A stretch of 64,000 bases of DNA from Oceanicola sp. GTDB taxonomy: Bacteria > Pseudomonadota > Alphaproteobacteria > Rhodobacterales > Rhodobacteraceae. Position 1 is the stretch's first letter; each line of letters begins with the position of its first letter. Both the position numbers and the translations under genes were made by a program. The DNA is taken from contig CP051231.1 of the NCBI GenBank assembly GCA_017792405.1, positions 4,055,295 to 4,119,294 of the forward strand, read 5' to 3'. The notes below the pieces were generated by a model. The model saw nothing but the letters and a program-made list of their open reading frames with translations. It made no database searches and was not told the origin of the DNA. Below are positions 51,674 through 61,014 of the stretch, piece by piece.

Positions 51674-52390
51674 ATGGCGGAATGGGCGGCAAAACGGTTC
51701 TGGACCGAGGCACAGGCCGTGCCCGAGGGCGCGGGCTTTGCCGTGCATCTCGATGGCCGCCCTGTGAAGACCCCGGCCAAGGCCCCACTGCTGCTGCCCA
51801 CCGAGGCGCTCGCCCGCGCCGTGGCTAACGAGTGGCAAGCGCAAAGCGAAAAGATCGATCCGCTCTCCATGCCCTTCACCCGCTCCGCCAACTCGGCACT
51901 CGACCGTGTAGCCCCGCAGCACGCCGATGTAGCCGAGATCGTGGCCGCCTACGGCGAGAGCGATCTCATCTGCTATCGGGCCGAGAGCCCAACTGCGCTG
52001 GTCGAACGTCAGGCCGTGGCCTGGGACCCGCTGGTGGACTGGGCCAGCGATGCACTTGATGCGCCCCTCGTCATCGCCACCGGGGTAATGCACGTGCCCC
52101 AGCCCGCCACCTCAATCGAGTCGCTGCGGGCGCTGGTCCAGCGGCAGGATGCTTTCGCGCTCACCGCGCTGCACGATCTCACCGCGCTCTCCGGTTCGCT
52201 TGTCATGGGCCTCGCCGTGCAGGCAAACCACGCCGCGCCCGAAGATCTGTGGGAGCGCAGCCGGGTCGATGAGACCTGGCAGATCGAGCAATGGGGCGAG
52301 GATGAAGAGGCCGCCGAAGTGGCCGCCCGCAAACGTGGCGATTTCTTGCACGCGGCAGAGCTCTTCCGGCTTTCCAGACTTGCCAAGTGA
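51674..52390 (+). CDS. ATP12-family F1-ATPase assembly chaperone
   Basis: A 238-aa protein of the ATP12 family, which assists F1 alpha-subunit assembly in mitochondria and is conserved in alphaproteobacteria. Family hallmarks include GFAVHLDGRPVKTPAK near the N-terminus, LARAVANEWQAQ, MPFTRSANSALDRV and SDLICYRAESP. The start follows the HAD gene by five bases, so rluC-type, HAD and ATP12 genes form one tight unit. Confidence 0.94.
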   Translation: MAEWAAKRFWTEAQAVPEGAGFAVHLDGRPVKTPAKAPLLLPTEALARAVANEWQAQSEKIDPLSMPFTRSANSALDRVAPQHADVAEIVAAYGESDLICYRAESPTALVERQAVAWDPLVDWASDALDAPLVIATGVMHVPQPATSIESLRALVQRQDAFALTALHDLTALSGSLVMGLAVQANHAAPEDLWERSRVDETWQIEQWGEDEEAAEVAARKRGDFLHAAELFRLSRLAK

Positions 52391-52638
52391 ATCGCGCCGC
52401 TTCGCCCTCAGGGCGAACGCCGCCGGGCTTTCGCCCAAAAAACGGGCAAAAAACTGTTTTACGCCAAGGAAGCACGCCCTCGCGCCCTTGACGTCCCCTG
52501 ACGAATTCGGCCAACTTGACGCACTTCTGCGGTGTCCTGAGGGTTGGGCATCGCACTCACGCACATCGGCACACCCTGCCGGTATTCACTCCGGAAAGCC
52601 GTAACAAAACGGCACCGGACGATCAGGAAGAGGTAAAC

Positions 52639-53658
52639 ATGAAAAAATCCGTATTTCTCGGCGCACTGACCGTCGCTGGCCTTGCCGCCACCGCCGGCGC
52701 TGCGGCGACGCTTGACGACGTGAAAGCGCGCGGCAAGCTGAACTGCGGCGTTGCGACCGGCGTGCCGGGCTTTGCGGCGCCGAACGCTTCGGGCGAATGG
52801 GAAGGTTTCGACGTGGCCGTGTGCCGTGGCGTTGCCGCTGCCGTGCTTGGCGACCCGACCGCTGTCGAGTTCGTGCCCACCACCGGCAAAACCCGCTTCA
52901 CCGCGCTCGCTTCCGGCGAGATCGACATGCTGGCCCGGAACACCACCTGGACCTTCTCGCGCGACGTGGACCTCAAGTTCACCTTCGTCGGCGTGAACTA
53001 CTACGACGGTCAGGGCTTCATGGTCCCCAAAGAGCTGGGCGTGTCCTCGGCCAAAGAGCTTGATGGCGCCACCGTCTGCATCCAGACCGGCACCACCACC
53101 GAGCTGAACCTCGCGGACTTCTTCCGCGTGAACAACATCAGCTACGAGCCGGTGCCGATCGAAACCAACGCCGAAGCCCAGCAGCAGTACCTCGCTGGCG
53201 CCTGCGACGTGTACACCACCGACGCCTCCGGCCTCGCCGCGACGCGCTCCACCTTCGAGAACGCGGCCGATCACGTGATCCTGCCCGAAATCATCTCGAA
53301 AGAGCCGCTCGGCCCGCTCGTGCGGCACGGTGATGACGAGTGGGGCGATATCGTCCGCTGGTCGCTCAACGCGATGATCGCCGCCGAAGAGTATGGCGTG
53401 ACCTCCGCCAACGTTGGCGAGATGTCGGCCGCTGCCGGTGACAACCCGGAAGTGAACCGCCTGCTCGGCACCGAGGGCAACCTCGGCGAGATGCTCGGCC
53501 TCGACGCCGGCTGGGCCAAGATGGTCATCGAAAGCGTCGGCAACTACGGCGAAGTGTTCGAAAGCAACATCGGTTCGGCCACTCCGATCGGCCTGAGCCG
53601 CGGGCTCAACGCCCAGTGGACCGAAGGCGGCCTGCTCTACGCACCGCCGTTCCGCTAA
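52639..53658 (+). CDS. bztA: Glutamate/glutamine/aspartate/asparagine ABC transporter, periplasmic binding protein
   Basis: A 339-aa periplasmic solute-binding protein. The signal peptide (MKKSVFLGALTVAGLAATAGA in part) precedes a family 3 SBP fold: LNCGVATGVPGFA, EGFDVAVCRGVAAAVLGD, and TGTTTELNLADFF. It starts at an ATG with AGGAAGAGG upstream. It heads bztABCD, described in Rhodobacter capsulatus for acidic amino acids and their amides. Confidence 0.97.
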   Translation: MKKSVFLGALTVAGLAATAGAAATLDDVKARGKLNCGVATGVPGFAAPNASGEWEGFDVAVCRGVAAAVLGDPTAVEFVPTTGKTRFTALASGEIDMLARNTTWTFSRDVDLKFTFVGVNYYDGQGFMVPKELGVSSAKELDGATVCIQTGTTTELNLADFFRVNNISYEPVPIETNAEAQQQYLAGACDVYTTDASGLAATRSTFENAADHVILPEIISKEPLGPLVRHGDDEWGDIVRWSLNAMIAAEEYGVTSANVGEMSAAAGDNPEVNRLLGTEGNLGEMLGLDAGWAKMVIESVGNYGEVFESNIGSATPIGLSRGLNAQWTEGGLLYAPPFR

Positions 53659-53669
53659 GATCAAAGCAG

Positions 53670-53695
53670 GGGGCGCGACCGCAAGGCCGCGCCCC
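53670..53695 (+). other. bztA-bztB intergenic hairpin
   Basis: An 8-bp perfect GC stem (53670-53677 with 53688-53695). Such hairpins after binding-protein genes stabilise the upstream mRNA or partly terminate, so that the binding protein is made in excess of the permeases. Confidence 0.6.
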
Positions 53696-53803
53696 TTCGC
53701 AATCGGGGACATGAAACTTCAAAATAGCTGCACCCAGTGGCTTGCGGACCTGCGTCCGCAAACGGGGAAGGTGTAGCAACTCACAGCTCGGGGGAGCGCC
53801 ACA

Positions 53804-55072
53804 ATGGCAACTGTCACGGATCCGCCGAAGGCCGAATTCCGGCTTTCCATGCTCATCTACGACACCCGCTACCGGTCGATGACGATTCAGGTGGTGGCAC
53901 TGATCGGGTTCCTGCTGCTTGTCGGCTTCCTGATCAGCAACACGGTGCAGAACCTTGCCACCAGCGGCAAGACGGTTGGCTTCGGCTTTCTCACCGAGCC
54001 TGCGGGATACGACATCAACCAGGTCCTGATCGAATACAACAACCAGAACAGCCACCTCCGCGCCGCCTTCGTCGGCCTGCTGAACACGCTTCTGGTCGCC
54101 GTTCTGGGCTGCATCACCGCCACGGTGATCGGGGTGATCATCGGTGTGCTCCGGCTCTCGCCCAACTGGCTGATCGCCCGGCTCACCACCGTTTACGTCG
54201 AGATGTTCCGCAACGTGCCGGTGCTGCTCTGGATCGTCTTCGCCATGGCGATCCTGATCGAAACGCTGCCCGCGCCCCGCGCCTTCCGCGGCGACGATCC
54301 GGAAGCGACGATGAAGATCTTCGACACGGTCGCCATCACAAACCGCGGCGTCTACGTGCCTGAGCCGCTGTTCTCGCGCTCGCTGGGTGACATTCACCTC
54401 TTCGGTACCAGCTCAATGAACTTCGATATCAGCCTCGACCTGCTGCTGATCATCGCCGTCGTGGTGGCGTCGATCTTTGGCGTCCGCGCGATCAAGCGCA
54501 ACGCCGATGCCACGCAGGAGAAGACCGGCAAGCGCCCCACCACATGGTATCTGACCCTCGGCACCCTCGTGGTGCCGCTGCTTGTTGTGCTGGTCGCGCT
54601 CGGCTTCCACCTCGGTTACCCGGCGCTGCAAGGCTTCAACTTCCAGGGCGGCACTTATCTGCGGAACTCGCTCATCGCCCTCTGGCTGGCGCTTTCGCTC
54701 TACACCGCGGCCTTCATCGCCGAGAACGTGCGGGCCGGTATCCTCGCGATCTCCGCAGGCCAGACCGAGGCCGCCGGTGCGCTGGGCCTGCGCCCAAACC
54801 GCATCATGCGGCTGGTGGTGCTGCCGCAGGCGCTGCGGGTCATCATCCCGCCGCTGATCTCGCAGTATCTCAACCTGACCAAGAACAGCTCGCTAGCAAT
54901 CGCCGTGGGCTACATGGACATCACCGGCACGCTGATGGGGATCACCCTCAACCAGACCGGCAAGGAGCTCGAAACGCTCCTGCTGGGCATGCTGATCTAC
55001 CTCATCATCTCGCTGAGCATCTCGGCGCTGATGAACTGGTACAACAACCGCGTCAAACTGGTGGAGAGGTAA
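53804..55072 (+). CDS. bztB: Amino-acid ABC transporter permease BztB
   Basis: A 422-aa inner-membrane permease. After an N-terminal helix (MTIQVVALIGFLLLVGFLI in part) comes a HisM-type region with membrane segments and the EAA loop EAAGALGLRPNRIMRLVVLPQALR (in part) that docks the ATPase. An inserted segment around 165-225 makes it longer than standard polar amino-acid permeases, as in known BztB. One base separates it from bztC. Confidence 0.96.
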   Translation: MATVTDPPKAEFRLSMLIYDTRYRSMTIQVVALIGFLLLVGFLISNTVQNLATSGKTVGFGFLTEPAGYDINQVLIEYNNQNSHLRAAFVGLLNTLLVAVLGCITATVIGVIIGVLRLSPNWLIARLTTVYVEMFRNVPVLLWIVFAMAILIETLPAPRAFRGDDPEATMKIFDTVAITNRGVYVPEPLFSRSLGDIHLFGTSSMNFDISLDLLLIIAVVVASIFGVRAIKRNADATQEKTGKRPTTWYLTLGTLVVPLLVVLVALGFHLGYPALQGFNFQGGTYLRNSLIALWLALSLYTAAFIAENVRAGILAISAGQTEAAGALGLRPNRIMRLVVLPQALRVIIPPLISQYLNLTKNSSLAIAVGYMDITGTLMGITLNQTGKELETLLLGMLIYLIISLSISALMNWYNNRVKLVER

Positions 55073-55073
55073 G

Positions 55074-56402
55074 ATGAGCAACCTGCACGCCGATACCGTC
55101 GCCTTCGTGCGCGATACCATGCTCCCGCAAAAGGAGCCGCCGGCTTCGACCGTCGGCCTCCTCGGCTGGGGCAAGAAGAACCTCTTCACCGGGCCGTTCA
55201 ACACCATTGTCACCATCCTCTGCACGGCCTTCATCGCCTATGTGCTCTGGATGCTGATCCCGTGGTTCTTCTCGCCCACGTGGAACGCCACCTCGCTCGG
55301 CGAATGCCGCGAAATGCTCACCGCCGCTGGCAAGGTGGGCGAGCACGGCACCTCCGGTGCGTGCTGGGGCGTGATCCGCGAACGCTGGATCCAGCTGCTC
55401 TTCGGGTTCTACCCCGCCGAGCTCTACTGGCGCCCAATCCTCGCTTTCGTGCTGCTGGCACCCGCACTGGCCCCGGTGCTGTTCTCCGACAAGGTGCCGG
55501 GCAAGCTGCTGATCTTCAGCGCGATCTACCCCTTCCTCTTTCCGTGGCTCCTCTGGGGCGGCACCATCTGGTCGCCGATCTGCGCCGCGCTGGGCTTCGT
55601 GATCCTCTACGCCGTGGTCAAATACGGCTCCGAGGCAATCGGCCAGCTGGGCGCGATCATCGCGGCTGTGGTCGCGGCGCTGGTCTGGTGGCTCTTCCTG
55701 TCCGGCTACGTGCAGGACGGGCTGGCCGCTGTCATCCCGCTGGCCATCGAGCCGGTCGCCTCGCGTGACTTCGGCGGCATGATGCTCTCGATCACCATCG
55801 GCGTCGTCGCCATCGCCTGCTCGCTGCCACTTGGCATCGTTCTGGCACTGGGCCGGCAATCCGACCTGCTGATCGTCAAGTCGCTCTGCGTTGGCTTCAT
55901 CGAGTTCATCCGCGGCGTGCCGCTGATCACCCTGCTCTTCGTGGCTTCCACCCTGCTGAACATCTTCCTTCCGCCGGGCACCAACTTCGACATCATCCTG
56001 CGGGTCATCATCATGGCCACGCTGTTCTCGGCCGCCTACATGGCCGAGGTGATCCGGGGTGGTCTCGCCGCCCTGCCGAAGGGCCAGTACGAAGGCGCCG
56101 ACTCGCTCGGTCTGGATTACTGGCAGGCGCAGCGGCTGATCATCATGCCCCAGGCCCTGAAGATCTCGATCCCCGGGATCGTCTCCACCTTCATCGGGCT
56201 GTTCAAGGATACCACGCTGGTTTCGGTCATCGGCCTTCTCGACCCGCTGGGCCTTTCCAACTCGATCCGCGCCGACCAGGCTTGGAACGGCATCGTCTGG
56301 GAACTCTACATGTTCATCGCCGCGCTGTTCTTCCTCTTCTGCTTCGGCATGTCCCGCTATTCCATGTATCTGGAGCGCAAGCTTCAGACTGGCCACCGCT
56401 AA
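55074..56402 (+). CDS. bztC: Amino-acid ABC transporter permease BztC
   Basis: The 442-aa partner permease. It has about eight hydrophobic segments, an extended N-terminal part with several of them, and the EAA-type loop GADSLGLDYWQAQRLIIMPQAL near residue 350. Together with BztB it forms the heterodimeric channel. bztD follows after 12 bp with AAGGAGACC. Confidence 0.96.
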   Translation: MSNLHADTVAFVRDTMLPQKEPPASTVGLLGWGKKNLFTGPFNTIVTILCTAFIAYVLWMLIPWFFSPTWNATSLGECREMLTAAGKVGEHGTSGACWGVIRERWIQLLFGFYPAELYWRPILAFVLLAPALAPVLFSDKVPGKLLIFSAIYPFLFPWLLWGGTIWSPICAALGFVILYAVVKYGSEAIGQLGAIIAAVVAALVWWLFLSGYVQDGLAAVIPLAIEPVASRDFGGMMLSITIGVVAIACSLPLGIVLALGRQSDLLIVKSLCVGFIEFIRGVPLITLLFVASTLLNIFLPPGTNFDIILRVIIMATLFSAAYMAEVIRGGLAALPKGQYEGADSLGLDYWQAQRLIIMPQALKISIPGIVSTFIGLFKDTTLVSVIGLLDPLGLSNSIRADQAWNGIVWELYMFIAALFFLFCFGMSRYSMYLERKLQTGHR

Positions 56403-56414
56403 GGAGACCTCACA

Positions 56415-57206
56415 ATGTCTGACCTTGCTACAGACCGCGAAATCGACCGCTCCAAGATGCAGGTGAGCGACGAGGTCGCCATCGAAATCAACAAGATGAA
56501 CAAGTGGTACGGCACCTTCCACGTGCTGCGCGACATAGACCTCACGGTCTATCGCGGCGAGCGGATCGTGATCGCCGGGCCTTCGGGCTCGGGTAAATCC
56601 ACTCTTATCCGTTGCATCAACCGGCTGGAAGAGCACCAAGAGGGGCAGATCATCGTCGACGGCACCGAGCTGACTTCGGACCTCAAGAACATCGACAAGA
56701 TCCGCTCCGAAGTCGGCATGTGCTTCCAGCACTTCAACCTCTTCCCGCACCTCACGATCCTCGAAAACTGCACCCTCGCGCCCATCTGGGTCCGCAAGGT
56801 GCCGAAGAAAGAGGCTGAGGCCACGGCGATGCACTTTCTGGAGAAGGTGAAGATCCCCGATCAGGCAAACAAGTATCCGGGCCAGCTCTCCGGCGGTCAG
56901 CAGCAGCGTGTGGCCATCGCCCGCTCGCTCTGCATGAAGCCCCGGATCATGCTGTTTGACGAGCCGACCTCGGCGCTCGACCCGGAGATGATCAAGGAGG
57001 TGCTCGACACCATGATCGAGCTGGCCGAAGAGGGCATGACCATGCTCTGCGTGACCCACGAGATGGGCTTCGCCCGCCAGGTCGCCAACCGCGTCATCTT
57101 CATGGATGCCGGCCAGATCGTGGAGCAGAACGAGCCCGAAGAGTTCTTCAACAACCCCAAGAGCGAGCGGACGAAGCTGTTCCTCAGCCAGATCCTCGGG
57201 CACTGA
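56415..57206 (+). CDS. bztD: Amino-acid ABC transporter ATP-binding protein BztD
   Basis: A 263-aa ABC ATPase energising BztBC. Walker A GPSGSGKST, Q-loop FQHFNLF, signature LSGGQQQR, Walker B MLFDEPTSALD and the switch histidine in VTHEM are all present. A terminator follows, so this is the last gene of the transport operon. Confidence 0.98.
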   Translation: MSDLATDREIDRSKMQVSDEVAIEINKMNKWYGTFHVLRDIDLTVYRGERIVIAGPSGSGKSTLIRCINRLEEHQEGQIIVDGTELTSDLKNIDKIRSEVGMCFQHFNLFPHLTILENCTLAPIWVRKVPKKEAEATAMHFLEKVKIPDQANKYPGQLSGGQQQRVAIARSLCMKPRIMLFDEPTSALDPEMIKEVLDTMIELAEEGMTMLCVTHEMGFARQVANRVIFMDAGQIVEQNEPEEFFNNPKSERTKLFLSQILGH

Positions 57207-57226
57207 ACTCCGAAAAAGTAAGTTAG

Positions 57227-57253
57227 AAGGCGGGGCAACCTTGCCCCTCCTTT
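57227..57253 (+). terminator. terminator after bztD
   Basis: Stem AAGG/CCTT plus GGGGC/GCCCC (57227-57252, one mismatch) with an AACCTT loop, ending in TTTG. Confidence 0.7.
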
Positions 57254-57386
57254 GTCATTACAAGGCAGGCATATGCGCCGCGCTACCTCTATGTGCAGCC
57301 CACCGCCGACATATAGGTGCATATCAACTTAACTTCCCGTGGCCGCCTTGCAGTGATACCCTCGCCCCAACAGGGAGGGCGATTCC

Positions 57387-58526
57387 ATGGTCAAAGTTCT
57401 GCTCGGCACCACCAAAGGCGCGTTCATTCTCGACGGCGGCGAGAGCCGGACGGGGTGGAAGGTCTCCGGCCCGCATTGTGATGGCTGGTGCATCAACCAC
57501 GCCATTGGCGATCCGGCCAGCGGCACCATATGGGCCGGGGGCGGCAGCGCCTTCACCGGCGCGGGCGTCTGGCGCTCGGAAGATGGTGGCGAGAGCTGGC
57601 AACTCACCCGCCTGACCAAGGGCGAAATGGATGATTGGGCCGCAAACGACCCAGACACCGCCGCCTTCTTCGGCATCACCGGCGAGCCGCTCCCCTTCGA
57701 GAGTGACTTCCAGCAGATCTGGAGCCTGAACCACGCCCACGGCACGCTCCACGCCGGCACCAAGCCTGCTCAACTGCTTGCCAGCAGCGACAAGGGCGCG
57801 AGCTTCTCCCGCGTAGAAGGCCTCACAAACCACCCCTCCGCCGACAGCTGGAACCCCGGCGCCGCGGGCCTCGTGCTCCACACCATCGTCAGTCACCCAG
57901 ACGACCCAAAGCGCGCCTGGGTCGGTATCTCCGCCGCCGGTGTCTTTGCCACCGAGGATGGCGCGGGCACTTGGGAGCGGCGCAACCGCCTCTCCAACGC
58001 CGAGGCCTGCGAGGGCCACCAGCACCCCGCCGCCCCGCGCGACGGCGACGTGGGCCATTGCGTTCACAACATGATGCGCGCCCCCGGCGTCGGCGATCTG
58101 CTCTACCAGCAAAACCACCACGGCGTCTGGCGCTCAACAGATGGCGGCCGCAGCTGGGATGATATCACCTCCGGCCTCCCCTCCACCTTCGGCTTCCCGA
58201 TCCGGGTGCATCCGGCCGATCCGCAAACGCTCTGGACCCTGCCGCTCAACGGCGACAGCCAAGGCCGCTTCCCGCCCGATGCCGCCTGCGCCGTCTGGCG
58301 CTCGCGCGATGGCGGGCAGAGCTGGCAGGCCATGCGGAAGGGGCTGCCGCAGGAGGGCTGTTTCTTCACCGTGTTGCGTCAGGCGATGGCGGGGGATACC
58401 GAGGAACAGGCCGGTGTCTACTTCGGCACCAACAGCGGCTCGGTCTTTGCCTCCACCGACGAAGGCGACACATGGCAGGAGATCGCCCGCCACCTGCCCA
58501 CCATTCTTTCGGTCGAAACCCTGTAG
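57387..58526 (+). CDS. BNR/Asp-box beta-propeller protein (sialidase-like fold)
   Basis: A 379-aa protein with at least four Asp-box repeats of the form SxDxGxxW (SEDGGESW, STDGGRSW, SRDGGQSW, STDEGDTW). Such repeats mark six-bladed propellers of the sialidase/Vps10 class; most bacterial members are not sialidases. The catalytic Arg triad of sialidases was not identifiable. No signal peptide is present, so it is probably cytosolic. Stands alone, convergent with chrR. Confidence 0.88.
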   Translation: MVKVLLGTTKGAFILDGGESRTGWKVSGPHCDGWCINHAIGDPASGTIWAGGGSAFTGAGVWRSEDGGESWQLTRLTKGEMDDWAANDPDTAAFFGITGEPLPFESDFQQIWSLNHAHGTLHAGTKPAQLLASSDKGASFSRVEGLTNHPSADSWNPGAAGLVLHTIVSHPDDPKRAWVGISAAGVFATEDGAGTWERRNRLSNAEACEGHQHPAAPRDGDVGHCVHNMMRAPGVGDLLYQQNHHGVWRSTDGGRSWDDITSGLPSTFGFPIRVHPADPQTLWTLPLNGDSQGRFPPDAACAVWRSRDGGQSWQAMRKGLPQEGCFFTVLRQAMAGDTEEQAGVYFGTNSGSVFASTDEGDTWQEIARHLPTILSVETL

Positions 58527-58556
58527 GGCGGCCATCGTCCCGCCGCCCCGTTAGGC

Positions 58557-59192
58557 TCAAATCCGCAGGAACCTCTGCGCCACCCTCGGCATCCAGCCCG
58601 AAAACCGCAGCGGCGCATCTGTGGCGGCAAGGCAGATGCAAGGCGCACCCGCGTCAGCCACCGGCGTGTGCTCTAGGCTGTCGTCGGCCACTTCAACGTC
58701 ACCGGGGCCAAACCGCCCCGTCTCATCCGAGAAGCTGCCCGAAAGCACCAGCGTCAGCTCCAGCCCGTTGTGCCCATGGTCCGGCACGGCCACGCCCGCC
58801 GGAATGTGCAGCAGCCGCACCGAGCCTTCCGGCCCAGCGTGCAAAATCCGCTGCCGCACCATCGTGTTGCCGAGCCGCCAGCGCGGCGCCCGGCCCTTCA
58901 GGGCCTCCATAACCGGGCCGGGGTAGCAACCGCTGCGCGCAGCCACGGGCGCCTCGTCGCGCGGCACGTCCAGCCCCGCAAGGGTGGCCTCCAGCACCGC
59001 GTCATCCACCGCCACATCGGCGCTGGCTTCCAGCACTGCGCCGCCCATGGCCTCATGGGCCTCCACCGCTGCGCGGCAGTCGTCGCACATCGAGATATGC
59101 GTGGCCACAACCAGCGAAAACGGCTCGGGCAGGGTGCCCGCCGCATAGGCCGCGATCAGCGGCTCCGTCAGGTGATGCTCAATCTTGTCCAT
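58557..59192 (-). CDS. chrR: ChrR family zinc anti-sigma factor
   Basis: A 211-aa anti-sigma factor that holds RpoE inactive until singlet oxygen or peroxide is sensed. The zinc-binding anti-sigma domain has His6 (KIEHH), His32, Cys36 and Cys39 (THISMCDDC). The C-terminal cupin has HGHNGLELTLVLSG and LEHTPV. It overlaps the sigma factor gene by 14 bases. The order and domains match the Rhodobacter sphaeroides RpoE-ChrR pair. Confidence 0.95.
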   Translation of the reverse strand: MDKIEHHLTEPLIAAYAAGTLPEPFSLVVATHISMCDDCRAAVEAHEAMGGAVLEASADVAVDDAVLEATLAGLDVPRDEAPVAARSGCYPGPVMEALKGRAPRWRLGNTMVRQRILHAGPEGSVRLLHIPAGVAVPDHGHNGLELTLVLSGSFSDETGRFGPGDVEVADDSLEHTPVADAGAPCICLAATDAPLRFSGWMPRVAQRFLRI

Positions 59193-59784
59193 CGTCCGGG
59201 CTCCTAAGCCCCCTCAATTCATGCCTCAACCGCTCCAGCCCCAGCCGGATGCGGCTCTTGATCGTTCCCATCGGAAGCCCGGTGGCCTCCGACAACTCCT
59301 GATGCGTCAGCTCGCCCAGATAGGCGCGCTCGATCGCTTCCCGCTGTGCCGGGGCCAGCGTTTCAAGCGCCACCCTCAGCTTGCGGGCCTCCTGTTCCAG
59401 CGCCACGACCTGCCCTGCATCAGGCTCGGTCCCGGGCTCTTCCTTCAACTCCTCCGGCATCGGGCGCGCCTCGCGCCGGAGCATGTCGATCCGCGCATTG
59501 CGCGCGATGGTAAAGATCCAAGCCGCCACACCGGCCCGGTGCGGATCAAACAGCCGCGCCTTGTGCCAGACCCGCAACATCACCTCCTGCACCACCTCAT
59601 CCGCCATCGCCGGGCTGCACCCGCCCTTGATCACGAGGCCCTTCACCCGCGGCGCGAACCGCCGGAAAAGCGCGGCAAAGGCGGCCCGGTCGCGCTGGTC
59701 GCGCACCGCAAGCATCAGCCGTGTCTCTTCTCCAATCGTTTCCACCCGCGCCCCGTCACGTCCCCGGTTCTGTGGGGGCATCAT
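59179..59784 (-). CDS. rpoE: ECF sigma factor RpoE (ChrR-controlled)
   Basis: A sigma-70 family ECF factor of about 201 aa. Region 2 reads RRFAPRVKGLVIKGGCSPAMADEVVQEVMLRVWHKA in outline, with WIFTIARNARIDMLRRE for -10 recognition; region 4 has REAIERAYLGELTHQELSEATGLPMGTIKSRIRLGLERL in outline. The start is uncertain: ATG at 59784 or 59781 (chosen), or GTG at 59745 with GGGG upstream. It is followed by chrR with overlapping ends. A TGATCC-N18-TAGACG element 50 bp upstream matches the RpoE promoter type, suggesting self-activation. Confidence 0.93.
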   Translation of the reverse strand: MMPPQNRGRDGARVETIGEETRLMLAVRDQRDRAAFAALFRRFAPRVKGLVIKGGCSPAMADEVVQEVMLRVWHKARLFDPHRAGVAAWIFTIARNARIDMLRREARPMPEELKEEPGTEPDAGQVVALEQEARKLRVALETLAPAQREAIERAYLGELTHQELSEATGLPMGTIKSRIRLGLERLRHELRGLRSPDDGQD

Positions 59785-59833
59785 CGCAGGCTCACATGGC
59801 TCTGCAAGATCGGGCAAGGCGTTCAACATGCAC

Positions 59834-59863
59834 CGTCTACGCACCACCCCGCATTCCGGATCA
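59834..59863 (-). promoter_or_regulatory. RpoE-type promoter for rpoE-chrR
   Basis: On the minus strand: -35 TGATCC (59863-59858), 18-bp spacer, -10 TAGACG (59839-59834). Recalled from memory, TGATCC with an 18-bp spacer and TA-starting -10 is the RpoE pattern of R. sphaeroides. Confidence 0.7.
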
Positions 59864-59905
59864 AAAAAACTTGCACCTTGGCTTTGCCGGCCCCACGGTC
59901 GGCCC

Positions 59906-60934
59906 ATGCAGACCAGCCGGATCATCCACACCGTCTCTGCCCACGCCGAGGGCGAGGTGGGCGATGTCATCACCGGCGGCGTATCCCCGCCACCGGGCGA
60001 GACGCTTTGGGAGCAGTCCCGCCGGATCGCGGCAGATGGCACCCTGCGCAACCTCATGCTGAACGAGCCGCGCGGCGGGGTGTTCCGGCACGTCAACCTG
60101 TTGGTTCCACCCAAACACCCCGAGGCCGACGCCGCCTTCATAATCATGGAGCCGGAAGATACGCCGCCGATGTCCGGCTCCAACTCCATCTGCGTCACCA
60201 CCGTGCTGCTCGATACCGGCATCCTGCCAATGACCGAGCCCGAAACCTTCATCACGCTGGAGGCCCCAGGCGGGCTTGTCCGCGTGCGGGCCGAGTGTTC
60301 CGGCGGCAAGGCACGGCGCATCTTCGTCGAGAACCTGCCCAGCTTCGCCGCCCGGCTGGATGCGCCGCTGGAGGTGGAGGGCATGGGCACCCTCACCGTC
60401 GATACTGCCTTCGGCGGTGACAGCTTCGTGGTGGTCGATGCAAAGGCCCTCGGTTTCGCCCTCACCCCCGATGAGGCCCGCGATCTCGCCCGCCTTGGCA
60501 CAAAGCTCTCTGACGCCGCCACCGAGCAGCTCGGCTTCACCCACCCCACGCTGCCCGACTGGCAGCATATCTCCTTCTGCCTCTTCGCCGCGCCGGTCGC
60601 GCGCGAGGGCAGTGCGCTCACCTCCCGCGCCGCCGTTGCCATCCGCCCCGGCAAGATCGACCGCTCGCCCACCGGCACCGCGCTCTCCGCCCGCATGGCC
60701 TTGCTCCATGCCCGCGGCGAGATGAAGGAGGGCGAGCGCCTCACCGTCTCCTCGGTGATCGACAGCACCTTTTCCGGCCGCATCCTCGGCACCACCAGCC
60801 TCGGCGGTACACCTGCCATCCGGCCCGAGATTTCAGGGCGCGGCTGGGTCACCGGCACGCATCAGCACTTCGTCGATCCAACCGATCCTTGGCCCGAGGG
60901 CTACCGCCTGACCGACACATGGGGCGCGGGCTGA
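59906..60934 (+). CDS. Proline racemase / 3-hydroxyproline dehydratase family protein with Ser/Thr active site
   Basis: A 342-aa member of the proline racemase superfamily, which epimerises or dehydrates (hydroxy)proline. Conserved scaffolds are present: MLNEPRGG, MSGSNSICVTTVLLDTG, GGDSFVVVD and DRSPTGTALSARM. The two catalytic bases are normally Cys-Cys (racemase) or Cys-Thr (dehydratase). Here they are Ser90 and Thr256, so ordinary racemisation is unlikely and a dehydratase or altered activity is favoured. The ATG at 59906 fits the usual N-terminus. Divergent from rpoE. Confidence 0.9.
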   Translation: MQTSRIIHTVSAHAEGEVGDVITGGVSPPPGETLWEQSRRIAADGTLRNLMLNEPRGGVFRHVNLLVPPKHPEADAAFIIMEPEDTPPMSGSNSICVTTVLLDTGILPMTEPETFITLEAPGGLVRVRAECSGGKARRIFVENLPSFAARLDAPLEVEGMGTLTVDTAFGGDSFVVVDAKALGFALTPDEARDLARLGTKLSDAATEQLGFTHPTLPDWQHISFCLFAAPVAREGSALTSRAAVAIRPGKIDRSPTGTALSARMALLHARGEMKEGERLTVSSVIDSTFSGRILGTTSLGGTPAIRPEISGRGWVTGTHQHFVDPTDPWPEGYRLTDTWGAG

Positions 60935-60954
60935 GCACGGGCCGAAACTAATTC

Positions 60955-60984
60955 TGAACCAACCCCGTCACTTCTGCGTAACCC
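60955..60984 (+). promoter_or_regulatory. Candidate RpoE promoter for the FAD oxidoreductase operon
   Basis: TGAACC (60955-60960), 18-bp spacer, TAACCC (60979-60984), followed by the ATG at 61015. It matches the rpoE promoter in five of six -35 bases and exactly in spacing. Confidence 0.6.
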
Positions 60985-61014
60985 TTTGGACAACAGCAGA
61001 AACCGGGGAGCCCC

